A stretch of 9,733 bases of DNA, from the NCBI GenBank assembly GCA_003695505.1, contig RFIY01000136.1:1-9733 (forward strand). Direction: 5' to 3'. Below are positions 7,071-9,733 of this stretch, one piece after another. Position 1 is the first letter of the stretch. Every line of letters begins with the position of its first letter. The DNA comes from Candidatus Dadabacteria bacterium. Lineage in GTDB: Bacteria; J088. A program made the translations under genes and the position numbers. Below the pieces are notes generated by a model, which did no database searches, had not been told where the DNA came from, and saw only the letters and a program-made list of their open reading frames with translations.

Positions 7071-7931
7071 TCAGCCTGACGAGGTCTGGCGGCAGAAGGC
7101 TTCGACGGTGTTCTGCATCAGGTGGGCGATGGTCATCGGCCCGACGCCGCCGGGTACCGGTGTAATCCAGGCCGCCCGACCCTGTGCCGCGTCGAAATCG
7201 ACGTCGCCGACGAGGCTGCCGTCATCGAGACGGTTGATGCCGACATCGATGACGATCGCGCCCGGTTTGATCCAGTCGCCCTGAATCATGTTGGGGCGAC
7301 CCGCCGCGGCAACGACGATGTCGGCTGCGCGCACCTGGTCCGGCAGATCGGGTGTCCGGGAGTGGCAGATCGTGACGGTGGCGTGTTCGGCGAGCAGCAT
7401 CAGTGCGACAGGTTTGCCGACGATATTGGATCGGCCAACGACGACTGCGTGTTTGCCCGAAACCGATGTGCCGGTGTGGTGAATCAGGTCCATGCAGCCG
7501 GCGGGCGTGCAGGGGCGCAGTCCAGGGCGTCCGCGCAACAGCAGACCGAGATTGACCGGGTGGAAACCATCGACATCTTTTTCGGGCGCGATGGTATCGA
7601 GAAGGGCTTCTTCGTCGAGGCCGGCCGGCAGTGGCAACTGCAGCAGGATGCCATTGATTTCAGGATCTTCGTTGAGGCGCGTCAGTAGCGCGTGCAGCTC
7701 ATCCTGCGACGTTGTCGCGGGCAGGTGATGATCGCGCACGTCGATACCGATCTGTCGGGCCGCTCGGGTCTTGCTGCGCACATAGACGGCGCTGGCCGGG
7801 TCATCTCCGACGAGAATCGTTGCCAGCGTGGGGGAAAGCTGCGCTTCGGCGACACGCTGCCGCAGGCGCTCTCGCAAGTCGGCGGCAAGCTGCTTGCCAT
7901 CGATACGACGGGTCTGTACAGATTGTTCCAT
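7071..7931 (-). CDS. folD: Bifunctional methylenetetrahydrofolate dehydrogenase/cyclohydrolase FolD
   Basis: FolD interconverts 5,10-methylene-, 5,10-methenyl- and 10-formyl-tetrahydrofolate with NADP, supplying formyl groups for purines and initiator tRNA in the cytoplasm. From the ATG at 7929-7931 the protein has 286 residues, close to the 288 of E. coli, and the catalytic residues fall at the E. coli numbers: Y50 and K54 (YVRSK), Q98 (GILLQLPLP) and D121 ([12 protein letters not shown]). The dinucleotide-binding segment [13 protein letters not shown] (164-176) and the C-terminal signature [11 protein letters not shown] (257-267) are intact. A GTG at 7977-7979 would add 16 residues not expected in the family and overlap the upstream gene, so it was not chosen. 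The ATG lies eight bases after the upstream stop with no clear Shine-Dalgarno, suggesting coupling. No defect is seen. Confidence 0.97.
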   Translation of the reverse strand: MEQSVQTRRIDGKQLAADLRERLRQRVAEAQLSPTLATILVGDDPASAVYVRSKTRAARQIGIDVRDHHLPATTSQDELHALLTRLNEDPEINGILLQLPLPAGLDEEALLDTIAPEKDVDGFHPVNLGLLLRGRPGLRPCTPAGCMDLIHHTGTSVSGKHAVVVGRSNIVGKPVALMLLAEHATVTICHSRTPDLPDQVRAADIVVAAAGRPNMIQGDWIKPGAIVIDVGINRLDDGSLVGDVDFDAAQGRAAWITPVPGGVGPMTIAHLMQNTVEAFCRQTSSG

Positions 7932-7939
7932 GATGATTG

Positions 7940-8674
7940 CTATTGTAACCGATCTTGTTGCGCGCTCCCTGTCAGCCACGGGAACGCGCCGGCGCGCACC
8001 TGTGCGTCAATCGCGCGCCACGCATCCGGTGTGCCAATCTCACCCCAGAAGCCGCGGTGGATGTCCGCGGCAATCGCGTGCTGATCCAGCCAGCCTGTGT
8101 AGCCGTCTCGAACGACGCAGCCGGATTCAGGCAGATCCAGCGCCAGTGCCCGGCTAAGGTAGTGGATGCCGGTGAACATGAAGGGATGCCCCGAACCGGC
8201 GCCGCGGTCGAGCAGGCCGGTGACGCGTCCGTCGCGTACCCAGACCGGCCCCAGCTCGAGCGCCTGCTCCGACTCGCGAACGACCATGATCGCTTCTGCT
8301 GGAGAAGGCGGTGAAAATGCATAGTCACAAACGACATCGCCATTGAAAATCCATGCGCCCTCGGGGGGCCAGTATCGGGCCGCCTGACGAATGCCGCCAC
8401 CGGTGCCGAGCAGTTCGGTCTCGCGGCTGACGACGAGTTCGGCCGACAGGTGTAGCGCTTCACTGCTGAGTGCAGCTTCGATCTGATCCGCGAGGTGGTG
8501 TGCATTGACGATGATCCGCGTGAATCCCGATCGCTGCAGGTGCTCCAATGTCCAGTAAAGCAATGGCCGGCCGCCGACGTCGAGCAACGGCTTTGGGGTC
8601 TCTGCGGTCCACGGGCGCAGGCGCCTGCCTTCGCCAGCGGCCAGGATCATGACGGTGTCGGTCAGCGGCGGCAT
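7940..8674 (-). CDS. Sugar-1-phosphate nucleotidyltransferase, MurU-like
   Basis: The enzyme should transfer a nucleotide from an NTP onto a sugar 1-phosphate, giving an NDP-sugar and pyrophosphate. The 244 residues cover one Rossmann-type nucleotidyltransferase domain: the signature [13 protein letters not shown]...PKPLL (11-31), GTGGGI (90-95), NGD with metal-binding D113, FTGI (167-170) and [10 protein letters not shown] (210-219). The usual W-x-D-I-G-T has glutamate (E212) in place of aspartate. Short length and the GGGI and NGDV motifs resemble MurU, which makes UDP-MurNAc in a peptidoglycan recycling route. Against that, the partner kinase gene amgK is not adjacent on either side, so the substrate is uncertain (a mannose- or glucose-1-phosphate enzyme is possible). 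The ATG follows the stop of the upstream gene by six bases with only a weak ribosome site, which points to operon expression. Confidence 0.88.
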   Translation of the reverse strand: MPPLTDTVMILAAGEGRRLRPWTAETPKPLLDVGGRPLLYWTLEHLQRSGFTRIIVNAHHLADQIEAALSSEALHLSAELVVSRETELLGTGGGIRQAARYWPPEGAWIFNGDVVCDYAFSPPSPAEAIMVVRESEQALELGPVWVRDGRVTGLLDRGAGSGHPFMFTGIHYLSRALALDLPESGCVVRDGYTGWLDQHAIAADIHRGFWGEIGTPDAWRAIDAQVRAGAFPWLTGSAQQDRLQ

Positions 8675-8680
8675 CCCGGA

Positions 8681-9733
8681 TCAGAATGAGAAGCGCAGGC
8701 CGGCCGTCCAGCTGTCGTGTGTGAAATCGCGTCGCGTCGACTGGCCGAAGTCGTCGAGCCAGGTCTTTTGCCAGCCGCCGAAGATCGCGGTTTGCTGAAT
8801 GCCCCAGTTTTCCTTCATCAACGTCGCGGCGCGCCGTTCCATCCAGTCCAGCGCCAGTTCCAGTTCGCCACCGGCGTGCCAGCCCGCGACGAAGTTTTGC
8901 ACAGCCGGAGACCCCTGGCCGTTCTCCAGCAGCCCCCAGAAGTCGACGCCGACGTGACCGTGCAGTGTGACGGGCTGGTCCTCGAACCAGCGTGATCGCC
9001 AGGCGAGGCCTGCGCTTGAGGGCAGATAGACGAAGCGCGTGCTGGTTGACAGCCGCGTGATGCCCGAGGCGTCCGTGTTGACCGGGTGGCCGCGGTCGAT
9101 GCCGAAGCCACCCGACAGGCGCACGCCCCAGTCACCGGCAAGCTGGATCGGCAGCCATTCCCAGGCGGCTTCGATCGGGAATGCGCCGCGTCGGCCATAG
9201 ATGTCCCGGTAATGGACGGTACCGCCGTTCAGCGCCGTGCCAGACAGGTCTGGTTGCAACTGACGCAGCGTCAAGGACAGGGATTGCTGGTTGGATACGC
9301 CGGGACGGATCCAGTCGACGGCCTGTGCCGGGCCGGCCGACAGGGCCGCCGCGATGATCAGGATGGTGCCGGCGCGGCGCGCGCGCCGCAGCAGCGGAAG
9401 CGCGAGCAGTAACAGGCCAAGCGGTCCGGCGCCGCCGAGTGCGATTGCCAGCGGCGTGCCCGCCAGGAGGACGATCTGCGCCAGGTGGCGCGCACCGTCG
9501 TGTCGACTCAGCCAGGCTGCCGCGGGCGGACTGTGGTCGTAGTACCAGTGAATCAACGCCGTCCCGCCGGGAACCCGCGTCAGGAAACCGTCGCGAAAGA
9601 AGCGCCAGGCGTCGACCATCGGCGATCGGGCATCGCCCCAGGCCGCCGTCACGACGAAGCAGCGGTCGTCGATGCCGCCGATTTCGGCGAAGGTCTGGCC
9701 ACTGATCGGTGTCGCCTGCTCCGACAGCGCGTG
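8681..9733 (-). CDS. 5'-truncated membrane protein: CFI-box-like segment, two hydrophobic stretches, then an outer-membrane-type barrel
   Basis: The frame is open from the TGA at 8681-8683 to the right edge, so the true start lies outside; the GTG at 9650-9652 is internal. Visible parts: a short segment, then CFVVTAAWGD (from 9661), and further on WYYDHSPPAAAWL, matching the CFIATAAYGS and YYxxSPPxA pattern of CFI-box-CTERM tails. A hydrophobic stretch follows (9389-9484), then RRARR (9374-9388), then a second stretch ending in an AQA|VDW signal-peptidase-like site (9320-9367). The last 212 residues are rich in alternating aromatic and glycine residues and end in AGLRFSF, with the terminal phenylalanine typical of outer-membrane beta-barrels. 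No ATG, GTG or TTG occurs in frame between the TTG codon in ALIHW and the AQA site, so the barrel has no obvious start of its own. Barrel identity is inferred; substrate and role are unknown. Confidence 0.75.
   Translation of the reverse strand, partial: HALSEQATPISGQTFAEIGGIDDRCFVVTAAWGDARSPMVDAWRFFRDGFLTRVPGGTALIHWYYDHSPPAAAWLSRHDGARHLAQIVLLAGTPLAIALGGAGPLGLLLLALPLLRRARRAGTILIIAAALSAGPAQAVDWIRPGVSNQQSLSLTLRQLQPDLSGTALNGGTVHYRDIYGRRGAFPIEAAWEWLPIQLAGDWGVRLSGGFGIDRGHPVNTDASGITRLSTSTRFVYLPSSAGLAWRSRWFEDQPVTLHGHVGVDFWGLLENGQGSPAVQNFVAGWHAGGELELALDWMERRAATLMKENWGIQQTAIFGGWQKTWLDDFGQSTRRDFTHDSWTAGLRFSF

Noticed and set aside
7942-7947. TACAAT as a -10 box of a promoter for folD
   Set aside because: No -35 box is found at 16-18 bases and there is no extended -10 TG. 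It overlaps the upstream stop codon, and the gene spacing favours cotranscription.
7932-7979. GTG start adding 16 residues to FolD
   Set aside because: The ATG at 7931 gives exact agreement with E. coli catalytic residue numbers; the extension overlaps the nucleotidyltransferase gene.
7940-8674. Firm assignment of the nucleotidyltransferase as MurU
   Set aside because: Length and motifs fit, but no amgK lies beside it and the substrate cannot be read from the sequence; kept as MurU-like.

Overview
The window is GC-rich and densely coded, with short intergenic gaps, which fits a free-living proteobacterium. A C4 zinc-finger DksA/TraR protein, an outer-membrane-type beta-barrel and a CFI-box sorting segment favour a Gram-negative host, possibly a gammaproteobacterium. 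The taxon is inferred from gene types only. No RNA genes, insertion sequences or CRISPR arrays were seen, and no stretch over 300 bases lacks a gene.

Layout. One gene on the plus strand at the left edge (19-489) encodes a DksA/TraR-family RNA polymerase regulator and ends in a clear intrinsic terminator (519-548). Everything else is on the minus strand. Reading that strand from the right edge, the first run is five tightly packed genes: a 5'-truncated membrane/beta-barrel protein (8681->9733), a sugar-1-phosphate nucleotidyltransferase (7940-8674), folD (7071-7931) and two different ArsA/Get3-like ATPases (6094-7047 and 5009-6097). Gaps are 6, 8 and 23 nt, then a 4-nt ATGA overlap, so this looks like one transcript. 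A 184-bp spacer (4825-5008) follows, with a candidate promoter, a perfect 14-bp palindrome and, at its upstream edge, a near-consensus CRP-type site. It precedes two overlapping genes for large exported proteins, probably lipoproteins (2908-4824 and 609-2918). These converge on the regulator gene.

Most interesting points. (1) The two ATPases have lost complementary active-site residues: one lacks the signature lysine of the deviant Walker A motif, the other lacks the switch I aspartate. Neither has a single cysteine. An asymmetric heterodimer with one composite ATPase site, unrelated to arsenite export, is predicted. (2) The right-edge protein carries a CFI-box-type segment, normally a C-terminal sorting tail, in the middle of a continuous frame. 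It is followed by an in-frame signal-peptide-like segment and a beta-barrel-like domain, with no usual start codon between them. This is either a polyprotein-like fusion or a sequence error. (3) The two exported proteins have no function I recognise beyond an IPT/TIG-like domain in one and an EF-hand-type loop in the other.
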